NCBI GenBank assembly: GCA_020443005.1
Contig: JAGRJA010000344.1
Coordinates: 1 to 8,139, forward strand
Direction of reading: 5' to 3'
DNA from: Pseudomonadales bacterium
Lineage (GTDB): Bacteria; Pseudomonadota; Gammaproteobacteria; Pseudomonadales; UBA7239
Length of the DNA: 8,139 nucleotides
Shown here: one piece after another, positions 1 through 6,511 of the stretch
Position numbering within the stretch: the first letter of the stretch is position 1
Layout of the letters: every line of letters starts with the position of its first letter
The notes under the pieces: generated by a model
The model's database searches: none
Told to the model about the DNA's origin: nothing
Seen by the model: only the letters and a program-made list of their open reading frames with translations
Translations under genes and position numbers: made by a program

Positions 1-534
1 TATGTCACTATCTACCATGTCCGCCTTTCTCAACGGATAAATACCCTTCCGACCATAATTCAATGCTTGCAAGCTGATATCGGTTGCCTGAACCCCCCAA
101 AAAACATTGCTTTCAGCCAGGGAAAAACACTCATTCAACAGCATCGCCAGCGAATAGGGCTCTTCTCCAGTGGCACAACCAACACTCCAGACATCAAAAG
201 ATGAACCCATTTGACCAGATGCAATTTTTTGCAAAACCTGATTGCGGATAAAATCAAAAGAAGGGATGTGGCGAAAAAAACTGGTTTCCTTAACAACCAG
301 CCTGTCAAGCAGGTTTGACCACTCAACCATTCCACGAACGCCATCGCGCAGCTGGTTATAGTAGTCATCGGCCGAAATACCGCCCAGCTCGCGCATTCGA
401 ATGCTGAGCTGAGACTTGAGAAAGGTTCTCTGCTGGGGAACAAGGTGTATCCCAGAACGCTCTTCAAGTAATTTGCGCCATCGCTCGAAATCTTCATCAG
501 TGAAATCGGGCAATGACTGCATTGACCAAGACAT
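1..534 (-). CDS. pilK: PilK, CheR-type chemoreceptor methyltransferase (partial, C-terminus beyond window)
   Basis: The gene reads leftward from an ATG at 534 and stays open to base 1, giving the first 178 residues of about 290 expected. CheR-family enzymes move a methyl group from S-adenosylmethionine to glutamates on a chemoreceptor, here presumably the neighbouring PilJ. The N-terminal helical CheR domain spans about residues 10-75. KETSFFR (82-88) is the conserved segment before the catalytic domain. VWSVGCATGEEPYSLAM (115-131) is the SAM-binding loop, and ATDIS (150-154) is the second SAM contact. It is last of the visible pilGHIJK genes, 133 bases after pilJ. The start is uncertain: an in-frame TAA lies five codons upstream of the ATG, ribosome-binding signals are weak, and a TTG at 537 or an ATG at 522 are alternatives. 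Family assignment is firm; the name PilK rests on position. Confidence 0.93.
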   Translation of the reverse strand, partial: MSWSMQSLPDFTDEDFERWRKLLEERSGIHLVPQQRTFLKSQLSIRMRELGGISADDYYNQLRDGVRGMVEWSNLLDRLVVKETSFFRHIPSFDFIRNQVLQKIASGQMGSSFDVWSVGCATGEEPYSLAMLLNECFSLAESNVFWGVQATDISLQALNYGRKGIYPLRKADMVDSDI

Positions 535-667
535 CAATCCAGAACCTGTTTATCCACTGAGCTACGGCAGCTAAAGCCTGGAGCCCTGTTTATTGATGAT
601 GTGAGCAGCCTGCCCCGCAAGACCAAACTGCCCGACAACCCCTTGTGTTATCGAATCCCTTGTTCTA
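535..667. other. pilJ-pilK spacer with short direct repeats
   Basis: This 133-base gap has no convincing gene and no rho-independent terminator (no stem followed by a T run on the minus strand). It holds three pairs of short direct repeats. CCTGTTTAT occurs at 545-553 and 585-593, exactly 40 bases apart. CTGCCCCGCAA (610-620) and CTGCCCGACAA (628-638) lie 18 apart, and CCCTTGT (640-646 and 657-663) lies 17 apart. A stretch on the minus strand near 551-568 resembles a tRNA D-arm but does not fold as one. The role is unknown. The gap is wider than the others in this operon, so it may contain a promoter or processing site for pilK. Confidence 0.5.
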
Positions 668-2773
668 CTAGAGCGTCACCTGCTCTTCATCGTCACCATA
701 GGGCGACTGGTCGGCATCTGGTAATCCGAAACCATCAGACATACCGTCATCCGAGTCACCTGCTTCCTCAGGCAGTTTGAAGCCCGCCACTGAATTTCGC
801 AGATCGATCGCCATTTCTGCGAGGTGACCGATAGATTGCGCCGTTGCGTTGGTACCTGAGGATGTCTGGGAAGTGATTTCCTGGATAACATTCATCGTAT
901 TGGAGATGTGGCCCGCCGAGGAGGCCTGTTGCCTTGCCGCGTTGGAAATATTCTGGATCAATTCTGCAAGGTTGGTAGATACATTTTCGATTTCTTCAAG
1001 CGCAACACCCGCATCCTGAGCCAGGCGTGCTCCCCGCACTACCTCGGTAGTGGTTTGTTCCATGGAGGCCACCGCCTCATTGGTATCTGTCTGAATGGTT
1101 TTAACCAGCGCTTCAATCTGCTTCGTTGCCGCTGATGAACGCTCCGCAAGTCGCTGAACCTCATCCGCAACTACCGCGAAGCCGCGGCCCGCTTCACCAG
1201 CCATCGAAGCCTGAATCGCAGCGTTAAGAGCCAGAATGTTGGTCTGGTCGGCGATATCATTGATCAGCGATACAATGTCACCGATTTCCTGTGAAGACTC
1301 ACCAAGTCGCTTGATCCGTTTTGAGGTCTCCTGAATCTGCTCACGGATGTTATCCATACCCTGAATGGTATTTTGCACCACTTCCGCGCCCTTGCTGGCA
1401 ATGGATACTGAACGCTCCGCAACCGCTGCAGACTCGGCAGCGTTGGCAGATACCTGGTCGATCGTAACCGCCATTTCATTAACCGCAGCAGAAGCTCCTG
1501 CAATTTCCTGAGCCTGGTGCTCTGATGCTTCGGCAAGATGCAATGCTGTTGACTGGGTATCCTGGGCAGCCGTTGAAACCTTAACCGCTGTATCGTTGAT
1601 CTGGGAAACAAGAATACGCAACTGGTCAATAGTGAAGTTGATAGAGTCTGCAATTGCTCCGGTGAAATCTTCTGTAACAGTCGCGGTTGTTGTCAGGTCA
1701 CCATCTGCAAGGTCAGCCAGTTCGTCAAGCAAACGCATGATCGCGTCCTGGTTATTCTTGTTTTCGTCTTCCTTGGCTTTCAAGTCCTTGCGCGTATCCT
1801 GCAAACGCATCACACCCCACAAAACGACAAAGCCCAGTGCCAATGCTGCAAATATACTCAAGGTCGTTGTATTGAATGTTCGGGTTGCCGGCAAGCTTTC
1901 GATTTTCTGGGTTACCTTGGTCAACGCTTCCAGCAGAACTGCCTGATCATCAAGCAGCGCATTGGTTGCCTGACGCGCCTCAAAAAGATCCGGTGTTGCC
2001 TTGAAGATATCGTCAACCGACTCACTTACGAACTTGAACAACTCCGTTACCTCGCCAAGGCTGTCCAATGCATCCTTGTCGGTAACCCTCGAAATGCGCA
2101 TAGCCTTGTTGCCTTCGCGCATACCCTTCAGAACCGTTCCGAAAAGACTGGCATCATAGTTGAACTGGTCAGCCGCCTGCTTGGCATCCGCACCACCGGC
2201 AAGCATTTTGTCAACATTTCGGGCAATACGCTCTGCGCGCCAGGACTGGGAACGGGCTTGAGCCACCTGATCGGCCGGCGCCTCATTTTCGAGAAGGATT
2301 TCTACAACATTATCGTATTCCTGCTGAAGCTCCGGAATCGTCTGGTTGAGTCGCTTGGCAACATCATGGAGGAAAATAATCTGCTCTTTACGCTGCACGA
2401 TAGAGTCTGCGTTGGCCTTTACACGCCCCCAGATCTCATCATAATTTTTAAGCTCTGCAGGCATTTCAGCAACCAGTTTGCTGGACTTGCCACTTAACGC
2501 ATTACTGATATCGGTCATCGCCTCCATCGTGGACTCGAGACCACTAAAAGCAGCAGCCTGACCGGAAGTTGCATCACGCGCCTGGGTAATCGCACGGAAT
2601 GTCTGAACCCTGATATCCGAAGCCAGTTGAAGATATTTCTGATCCTGCTGGGAACCTTGCCCCATAATAAACAGGTTGGCAACAATCAGGCCGACACTGA
2701 CTATCAACGCGCCAAGCACAAAAACACTTCCTACATTAGATGCGCTTGCGGCGCCTCCCTTCTTTGCTTTCAT
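668..2773 (-). CDS. pilJ: PilJ, type IV pilus methyl-accepting chemoreceptor
   Basis: This is an inner-membrane receptor of 701 residues that feeds the Pil-Chp pathway controlling twitching. Membrane helix 1 is at about 15-37, followed by a largely helical periplasmic sensor at about 38-300. Membrane helix 2 is at about 304-322. A HAMP-like segment follows (about 323-390), then a long methyl-accepting coiled coil. The signalling hairpin tip includes ADQTNILALNAAI (508-520) and GRGFAVVADEVQRLAERSS (529-547), the contact region for CheW and CheA homologues. The match to Pseudomonas aeruginosa PilJ as I recall it is very strong in the signalling half. It is somewhat longer than that protein (682 residues), mostly because of an acidic tail after the GFKLPEE segment (about 671-701). 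No CheR/CheB-docking pentapeptide of the NWETF kind ends the protein. The start is well supported by an AGGAG six bases before the ATG. Confidence 0.97.
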   Translation of the reverse strand: MKAKKGGAASASNVGSVFVLGALIVSVGLIVANLFIMGQGSQQDQKYLQLASDIRVQTFRAITQARDATSGQAAAFSGLESTMEAMTDISNALSGKSSKLVAEMPAELKNYDEIWGRVKANADSIVQRKEQIIFLHDVAKRLNQTIPELQQEYDNVVEILLENEAPADQVAQARSQSWRAERIARNVDKMLAGGADAKQAADQFNYDASLFGTVLKGMREGNKAMRISRVTDKDALDSLGEVTELFKFVSESVDDIFKATPDLFEARQATNALLDDQAVLLEALTKVTQKIESLPATRTFNTTTLSIFAALALGFVVLWGVMRLQDTRKDLKAKEDENKNNQDAIMRLLDELADLADGDLTTTATVTEDFTGAIADSINFTIDQLRILVSQINDTAVKVSTAAQDTQSTALHLAEASEHQAQEIAGASAAVNEMAVTIDQVSANAAESAAVAERSVSIASKGAEVVQNTIQGMDNIREQIQETSKRIKRLGESSQEIGDIVSLINDIADQTNILALNAAIQASMAGEAGRGFAVVADEVQRLAERSSAATKQIEALVKTIQTDTNEAVASMEQTTTEVVRGARLAQDAGVALEEIENVSTNLAELIQNISNAARQQASSAGHISNTMNVIQEITSQTSSGTNATAQSIGHLAEMAIDLRNSVAGFKLPEEAGDSDDGMSDGFGLPDADQSPYGDDEEQVTL

Positions 2774-2779
2774 AGTTCA

Positions 2780-2784
2780 CTCCT
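2780..2784 (-). promoter_or_regulatory. Ribosome binding site of pilJ
   Basis: AGGAG on the minus strand lies six bases before the pilJ ATG. It is the clearest Shine-Dalgarno sequence in the window and settles the pilJ start. Confidence 0.8.
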
Positions 2785-2830
2785 GGCAAAAAAGCCTATA
2801 CCCCTCAAAATAGAAACCCCAAAAACACAA

Positions 2831-3379
2831 TCAGGCAATTGCCGCCTGAAAAAATGCTTCATCCTTTGTCAGCATCCAGGGACTGAAAACAATCCACGGC
2901 TCAGCTGTACTCTCATCAAGAAATGTACCTTGTAAATAAGGCTTCAACGCTTCTTGATCAACACCCCTCACCACTGGAGCATATTCGTCAACGGGAAAAC
3001 GCTGTATTCCATAAACACCATCAACCATCAACCCGCTGTAGATTTCACCCTGCTCCAGAACCAGTACGCGCTGGGAGCGCCTACCCGATTCAAGCTTGCC
3101 ACCAAAATATTCTGCCAAATCGGTTATCGGCAACAGGCGGCCGCGCACATTCGCCACGCCTTTCACCCACCCTTTTACACCCGGCAAGTGCGTAAAGGGA
3201 GGCACTTCAAGGGTCTCAGACACCTCGCCCATAGGAGCCACAAATTTCTTTCCAAACAGCGTGAAACCTATTCCCGACCAATAAGGCTTTACATCTACCT
3301 GCGCCGGCAGACCGGCTGCCGACTGGCGACTGAGTCGCGACAGTTCACGAAGCGCTGCAAACGCTTTCTTTTCAGACAT
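2831..3379 (-). CDS. pilI: PilI, CheW-like adaptor protein
   Basis: This soluble adaptor of 182 residues should link the receptor PilJ to the Pil-Chp histidine kinase at the membrane array. A single CheW domain covers about residues 32-175. The conserved GVANVRGRLLPITDL stretch (74-88) is the CheW signature region, followed by beta strands rich in hydrophobic residues (RVLVLEQ, 104-110; YSGLMVDGVYGI, 114-125). It has the usual PilI length (about 180). The first 30 residues are a short helical extension before the domain. It lies between pilH (39-base gap) and pilJ (57-base gap). The ATG at 3379 has AAAGG about five bases upstream. A run of six C on the plus strand (3391-3396, G on the mRNA) lies just ahead of that site. 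The stop codon lies at the edge of a small inverted repeat (see 2832-2848). Confidence 0.95.
   Translation of the reverse strand: MSEKKAFAALRELSRLSRQSAAGLPAQVDVKPYWSGIGFTLFGKKFVAPMGEVSETLEVPPFTHLPGVKGWVKGVANVRGRLLPITDLAEYFGGKLESGRRSQRVLVLEQGEIYSGLMVDGVYGIQRFPVDEYAPVVRGVDQEALKPYLQGTFLDESTAEPWIVFSPWMLTKDEAFFQAAIA
2832..2848. repeat. Small inverted repeat over the pilI 3' end
   Basis: The arms CAGGC (2832-2836) and GCCTG (2844-2848) flank a 7-base loop. Inside lies the perfect 10-base palindrome GGCAATTGCC (2834-2843). It covers the last codons and part of the stop of pilI. There is no T run, so it is not a terminator. It could mark an mRNA processing point or be chance. Confidence 0.4.
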
Positions 3380-3418
3380 TAACCTTTACACCCCCCTGAT
3401 TCAAGACTCACACCCAAC

Positions 3419-3796
3419 TCAGATGAGCTCCTCACCGGCAAGCACCCTTTTTACTGAAGATATCAACTCTTTTTCATCCACCGGCTTCACCAGATAGCCC
3501 TTGGCTCCCTGACGCTTGCCCCAAAGCTTGTCGGTTGGCTGATCTTTTGTGGTCACGATGATAACCGGTATATGGCTGGTTTGTTGCGTTTTGGTCAACT
3601 GCCGGGTCGCCTGAAAACCGTTCAGGCCGGGCATAACAACATCCATCAACACAAGGTCAGGCAAAACCCTTCTTGCCGTCGCAACACCCTCGGTGCCGTT
3701 CTCGGCCTTCGCCACTTCAAAACCGTTCTTTTTGAGGATGTTCTCCATCTTATAGGTTTCTGTTGGCGAATCATCAACTATCAATACACAGGTCAT
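3419..3796 (-). CDS. pilH: PilH, single-domain response regulator
   Basis: This is a CheY-like receiver of 125 residues with no output domain. It carries the acidic pair D8-D9, the phospho-acceptor D52 in LVLMDVVMPG, the switch threonine T83 in VTTKD, and the invariant K104 in YLVKP. It is therefore expected to be phosphorylated by the Pil-Chp kinase. In Pseudomonas aeruginosa PilH opposes PilG, either as a phosphate sink or by promoting pilus retraction. It sits second in the operon, 38 bases after pilG and 39 before pilI. A GAGGACGG stretch lies upstream of the ATG at 3796. It differs clearly from PilG, notably in a TDKLWGKRQGAKG segment (88-100) typical of PilH proteins. Naming rests on both sequence and order. 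Confidence 0.95.
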   Translation of the reverse strand: MTCVLIVDDSPTETYKMENILKKNGFEVAKAENGTEGVATARRVLPDLVLMDVVMPGLNGFQATRQLTKTQQTSHIPVIIVTTKDQPTDKLWGKRQGAKGYLVKPVDEKELISSVKRVLAGEELI

Positions 3797-3834
3797 AACG
3801 CTTCCGTCCTCAAAACTTTATTTTCTAACCAGGT

Positions 3835-4218
3835 CTACTTGCCCGCAAACTCCTCAATAGCGCCCAGTAACTCCGTCTTGCTAAAAGGTTTTGTCAGATA
3901 TTGATCAGACCCGACTATGCGACCCTTGGCCTTATCGAACAAGCCGTCCTTACTCGACAACATGATAACCGGCGTGCTCTTGAACTCACTGTTGTTCTTG
4001 ATCAGTGCACAGGTCTGATAACCATCGAGACGAGGCATCATAATATCCACAAAGATAAGGTCTGGCCGGGTATCGGCAATTTTCGCCAAGGCATCAAAAC
4101 CATCCGTCGCAGTAACCACTTCACAACCTGCCTTCTGAAGCAGGGTTTCGGCTGTCCGACGAATTGTTTTACTGTCGTCGATAACCATAATTTTCAGATT
4201 TTCAAGATTTGCGCCCAT
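3835..4218 (-). CDS. pilG: PilG, single-domain response regulator
   Basis: This is a CheY-like receiver of 127 residues and the first gene of the pil chemosensory operon. Receiver residues are D14-D15, phospho-acceptor D58 in FVDIMMPRLDGYQTCALIK (56-74), a serine (S88) at the usual switch Thr/Ser position in LSSKD, and K110 in LTKPF. The KGRIVGSDQYLTKPFSK stretch (98-114) closely resembles Pseudomonas aeruginosa PilG as I recall it. In that species PilG stimulates pilus extension and raises cAMP through the adenylate cyclase CyaB. The ATG at 4218 has AAGGCGG about eight bases upstream, a reasonable ribosome binding site. Transcription must start in the divergent region to its right, where a nested inverted repeat and a CRP/Vfr-like site occur. 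Confidence 0.96.
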   Translation of the reverse strand: MGANLENLKIMVIDDSKTIRRTAETLLQKAGCEVVTATDGFDALAKIADTRPDLIFVDIMMPRLDGYQTCALIKNNSEFKSTPVIMLSSKDGLFDKAKGRIVGSDQYLTKPFSKTELLGAIEEFAGK

Positions 4219-4260
4219 TCATACCGCCTTGATTTTTTGTCTTGTTCAAAGATGATACCT

Positions 4261-4297
4261 GACAGCTGACGGTTAAAAAACCGGCAATAAAGCTGTC
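4261..4297. repeat. Nested inverted repeat in the pilG upstream region
   Basis: The outer arms GACAGCT (4261-4267) and AGCTGTC (4291-4297) are perfect complements. Between them the arms CGGTT (4270-4274) and AACCG (4279-4283) pair around an AAAA loop. The two stems stack with an asymmetric internal loop. The structure begins 43 bases upstream of the pilG start, so it would fall in the pilG mRNA leader if transcription starts near 4340. Confidence 0.5.
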
Positions 4298-4342
4298 TTG
4301 CACAACCAGATGCAGAGATACCTTTTAACACAGTTTTTCGCT

Positions 4343-4352
4343 TTTATCTATA
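4343..4352 (-). promoter_or_regulatory. Candidate pilG -10 element
   Basis: On the minus strand TATAGATAAA offers overlapping -10 hexamers (TATAGA, TAGATA, GATAAA), which would put the transcription start near 4336-4340. No good -35 hexamer is seen at the proper distance, which would suit an activator-dependent promoter. This is a guess from sequence alone. Confidence 0.3.
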
Positions 4353-4369
4353 CACCACAGAGACCTGCA

Positions 4370-4385
4370 ATTGAATTACTTCACA
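4370..4385. promoter_or_regulatory. CRP/Vfr-like binding site candidate
   Basis: ATTGA-N6-TCACA matches the TGTGA-N6-TCACA consensus of the CRP/Vfr family at 8 of 10 arm positions, with one perfect half site. It is centred about 37 to 42 bases upstream of the predicted pilG transcription start, where a class II activator binds, and it also covers the candidate gshB -35. In Pseudomonas, Vfr with cAMP controls type IV pilus functions, so the placement makes sense; binding is inferred. Confidence 0.35.
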
Positions 4386-4397
4386 GACATATAAAAT
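4371..4397 (+). promoter_or_regulatory. Candidate gshB promoter
   Basis: TTGAAT (4371-4376) and TAAAAT (4392-4397) are fair sigma-70 hexamers, but the 15-base spacer is shorter than the preferred 17. It would give a gshB leader of about 85 bases. Confidence 0.3.
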
Positions 4398-4489
4398 AGA
4401 GTTGCATACCGGCTTTTTCACCCGTAAGTTTACAATGCCGGAAACGACAAGCAGTCACTTCAACAACTACTCTCTCACAGGCATCAACA

Positions 4490-5455
4490 ATGACCGTCAA
4501 ATTAGCTGTGGTGATGGACCCCATCGACAAAATCAACTACAAAAAGGACAGCACGCTGGCCATGCTCTGGGCAGCGGCATCCAGAAAGTGGCAGCTCTTT
4601 TACCTGGAGCAGAATGATCTCTATCTGGAGAACGGGGAAAGCAGAGGGCTTGCGAGGCCGCTGGAAGTGTTTCAGAACCCCGACAACTACTACCGTATCG
4701 GCGAGAAACGCAGTATGCCGCTTTCGGACATGGATGTAATACTGATGAGAAAGGACCCGCCATTTGACACCAACTACATTTACAGCACCTATATTCTTGA
4801 AGATGCAGAAAGGAGAGGAGCCCTGGTCGTCAACCGGCCTCAGAGCCTTCGCGACTGCAACGAAAAAGTGTTCGCAACACAGTTCCCCCAATGCTGCCCT
4901 CCGGTTCTCGTTACCAGCTCCAAACCAGCGCTCAAAAAATTCCACGCCACACATGACGATATTATCCTGAAACCGCTGGACGGCATGGGAGGTGCATCCA
5001 TTTTCCGGGTTGGAAGAAACGACCCCAATTTCAGTGTCATCGTCGAAACCCTGACCCATTTTGGCAAACAGCCAATCATGGCCCAACGCTTCCTGCCCGA
5101 AATAAAACAGGGCGACAAACGGATTCTCATGATTGACGGTGAACCCGTACCCTATTGCCTTGCCAGAATTCCTCCAGAAGGAGAGACGCGCGGAAATCTC
5201 GCCGCTGGCGGACGCGGGGAAGTCCGGCCTTTAAGCGACAGGGATCGATGGATATGCCATCAGGTTGGCCCCACACTCCGCGAAAAAGGATTACTGTTTG
5301 TCGGGCTTGATGTCATTGGTGACTTCCTGACCGAAATCAATGTCACAAGCCCCACCTGCATCCGGGAAATCGATCAAAACCATAACACCGCCATTGCCGA
5401 CAGACTGATGGACGCCATACAGGCGAAACTGCTCGATAAACCTCAAAATGACTGA
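4490..5455 (+). CDS. gshB: Glutathione synthetase
   Basis: This cytoplasmic ATP-grasp ligase of 321 residues joins gamma-glutamylcysteine to glycine, the second step of glutathione synthesis. Its length is close to the Escherichia coli enzyme (about 316). The N-terminal substrate domain begins KLAVVMDPIDKINYKKDST (4-22), a family hallmark. The ATP-grasp core carries ILKPLDGMGGASIFRV (159-174), with K161 and the glycine-rich loop that closes over ATP. The region D274 to GDFLTEINVTSPTCIREID (277-295) holds the metal- and glutathione-binding acidic residues E282 and N284. The ATG at 4490 starts exactly where the family begins, though the ribosome site (ACAGG) is weak. It diverges from pilG and is followed after 18 bases by tonB. 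The same gshB-pilG arrangement is known in Pseudomonas. Confidence 0.97.
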   Translation: MTVKLAVVMDPIDKINYKKDSTLAMLWAAASRKWQLFYLEQNDLYLENGESRGLARPLEVFQNPDNYYRIGEKRSMPLSDMDVILMRKDPPFDTNYIYSTYILEDAERRGALVVNRPQSLRDCNEKVFATQFPQCCPPVLVTSSKPALKKFHATHDDIILKPLDGMGGASIFRVGRNDPNFSVIVETLTHFGKQPIMAQRFLPEIKQGDKRILMIDGEPVPYCLARIPPEGETRGNLAAGGRGEVRPLSDRDRWICHQVGPTLREKGLLFVGLDVIGDFLTEINVTSPTCIREIDQNHNTAIADRLMDAIQAKLLDKPQND

Positions 5456-5473
5456 AAACCAGACAGAAACAAA

Positions 5474-6373
5474 GTGATCGAGATTTCCGATACCATCGCC
5501 GAAACCTACACTGGGCAGCAAAATCCGTCACTGGCCTTTTCTGTCTTTGTTGCTACATTGCTTCACGCCGTCATGATCCTCGGCATCGACTTCTCAAGCT
5601 CACAGCATCATTCGATACCGCCTACACTGGAAATAACGATCGCGACACAGCCCGCCGAGCTTGAACAGGATAATGCTGACTTTCTTGCTCAAACTGACCA
5701 GGAGGCCAGTGGTACAGCCAATGAAAAACAACAAATGACCACCGACCAAATCAGCGCGTTTAAAGATACCGTCGCCCGGGAAATCCAGAATGAGCTCCGA
5801 CTGAGGAGCACTACTGACACGCCAATCCGGGATAAATCCGTGATCACCAGCACCGCGAGCAACAATAACTTCACTGTCAACAACACCGTAGAGGACCGGC
5901 GAGAAATCTCTGAAATATTTCTTGATGATGATAGCGATACTCTGATACCGGACAGAAGTGAAATTGCAACCTTACATGCAAGACTTGACCGCTTGCGCCA
6001 GGAATACGCAAAAAAACCACGCATCAGCACGCTGACAGCTGTTTCAGCAAAATCTGCCCCCGAGGCCGAATATCTGGCAATCTGGCAGGAAAAAATCGAG
6101 CGTCTGGGAAACAGATACTACCCAGAGGAAGCCCGCTCAAGAAAAATCTCCGGCAGTCTGCGATTACTGGTCGCTATCGACAGTAACGGTGAAGTCGCCA
6201 ATATCAGAATAACCCAGTCATCCGGGCAGCCTGTTCTCGACAATGCCGCCATCATGACGGTAAAACTTGCCTCACCCTTTCCACCATTCCCCCCCGAGCT
6301 GCGTAAACATGTCGACCAGCTCGAGATCATTCGCACCTGGCAATTTGGCAAGGGCTCATTATCAACTCGCTAA
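5474..6373 (+). CDS. TonB-family energy transducer (TonB3-like)
   Basis: This 299-residue protein has an uncleaved N-terminal membrane helix (about 20-38, LAFSVFVATLLHAVMILGI). A largely hydrophilic periplasmic linker (about 40-195) follows, then a C-terminal TonB domain (about 200-292). The domain shows YYPEEARSRKISGSLRLLVA (215-234), a central DSNGEVANIRITQSSG (236-251), LDNAAIMTV and a final IRTWQF. Such proteins carry proton-motive energy from ExbB/ExbD to outer-membrane partners; no exbB or exbD lies nearby. The histidine of the membrane helix (H31) is kept, but the serine of the SxxxH motif is an alanine (ATLLH). The usual proline-rich Glu-Pro/Lys-Pro linker is missing. The position after gshB matches Pseudomonas aeruginosa tonB3, reported to be needed for twitching. 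The GTG at 5474 is the first possible standard start after an in-frame stop and is poorly preceded by a ribosome site; coupling to gshB is likely. Confidence 0.88.
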   Translation: MIEISDTIAETYTGQQNPSLAFSVFVATLLHAVMILGIDFSSSQHHSIPPTLEITIATQPAELEQDNADFLAQTDQEASGTANEKQQMTTDQISAFKDTVAREIQNELRLRSTTDTPIRDKSVITSTASNNNFTVNNTVEDRREISEIFLDDDSDTLIPDRSEIATLHARLDRLRQEYAKKPRISTLTAVSAKSAPEAEYLAIWQEKIERLGNRYYPEEARSRKISGSLRLLVAIDSNGEVANIRITQSSGQPVLDNAAIMTVKLASPFPPFPPELRKHVDQLEIIRTWQFGKGSLSTR

Positions 6374-6420
6374 GAGCGCCTGTTTATTTCAACTGACAGA
6401 ACACGCCTTTTTGCAAAACA

Positions 6421-6437
6421 CTTGTAAGTGGTACAAG
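6421..6437. repeat. Dyad over the yqgE -35 region
   Basis: CTTGTA (6421-6426) and TACAAG (6432-6437) are perfect inverted arms around five bases. A second, overlapping dyad is CACTT-GT-AAGTG (6419-6430). Both cover the candidate -35 hexamer, as an operator would. Confidence 0.35.
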
Positions 6438-6451
6438 GCTGGCTCTATTAT
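6422..6451 (+). promoter_or_regulatory. Candidate sigma-70 promoter for yqgE-ruvX
   Basis: TTGTAA (6422-6427) and TATTAT (6446-6451) are separated by 18 bases. The -10 matches TATAAT at five of six positions and the -35 matches TTGACA at four of six. Transcription would start near 6458. This makes a GTG at 6428 impossible as the yqgE start on this transcript and favours a later ATG. Confidence 0.5.
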
Positions 6452-6511
6452 GCCTGCATGAAAGAAATGATGCCTCCGGAACCCTCTCCACCCAAAGTCG
6501 CACCCTGCAAC

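Larger units (their letters stand above)
4219..4489. other. Divergent pilG / gshB control region
   Basis: This is a 271-base AT-rich region between two diverging genes, so promoters for both should lie here. It contains a nested inverted repeat (4261-4297), a candidate pilG -10 (TATAGA, minus strand, 4352-4347), a CRP/Vfr-like site (4370-4385) and a candidate gshB promoter (4371-4397). I see no supportable small gene in it. Confidence 0.6.

Noticed and set aside
135..497. 120-residue minus-strand open frame
   Set aside because: It lies out of frame inside pilK, whose own frame encodes clear CheR motifs; the alternative has no recognisable domain.
550..558. DnaA-box-like TTATCCACT
   Set aside because: A single 8 of 9 match with no cluster of further boxes or AT-rich unwinding region; not evidence of an origin.
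551..568. tRNA D-arm-like sequence on the minus strand (TAGCTCAGTGGATA)
   Set aside because: The expected closing GAGC of the D stem is absent and no anticodon arm, T arm or acceptor stem can be drawn around it. At most a remnant or chance.
4502..5086. 194-residue open frame antisense to gshB
   Set aside because: Shadow frame; the sense frame has full glutathione synthetase motifs and the antisense product resembles nothing I know.
6374..6420. Possible rho-independent terminator after tonB (T run near 6408-6412)
   Set aside because: There is a T run but no GC-rich stem directly before it, so the tonB transcript may read into yqgE.
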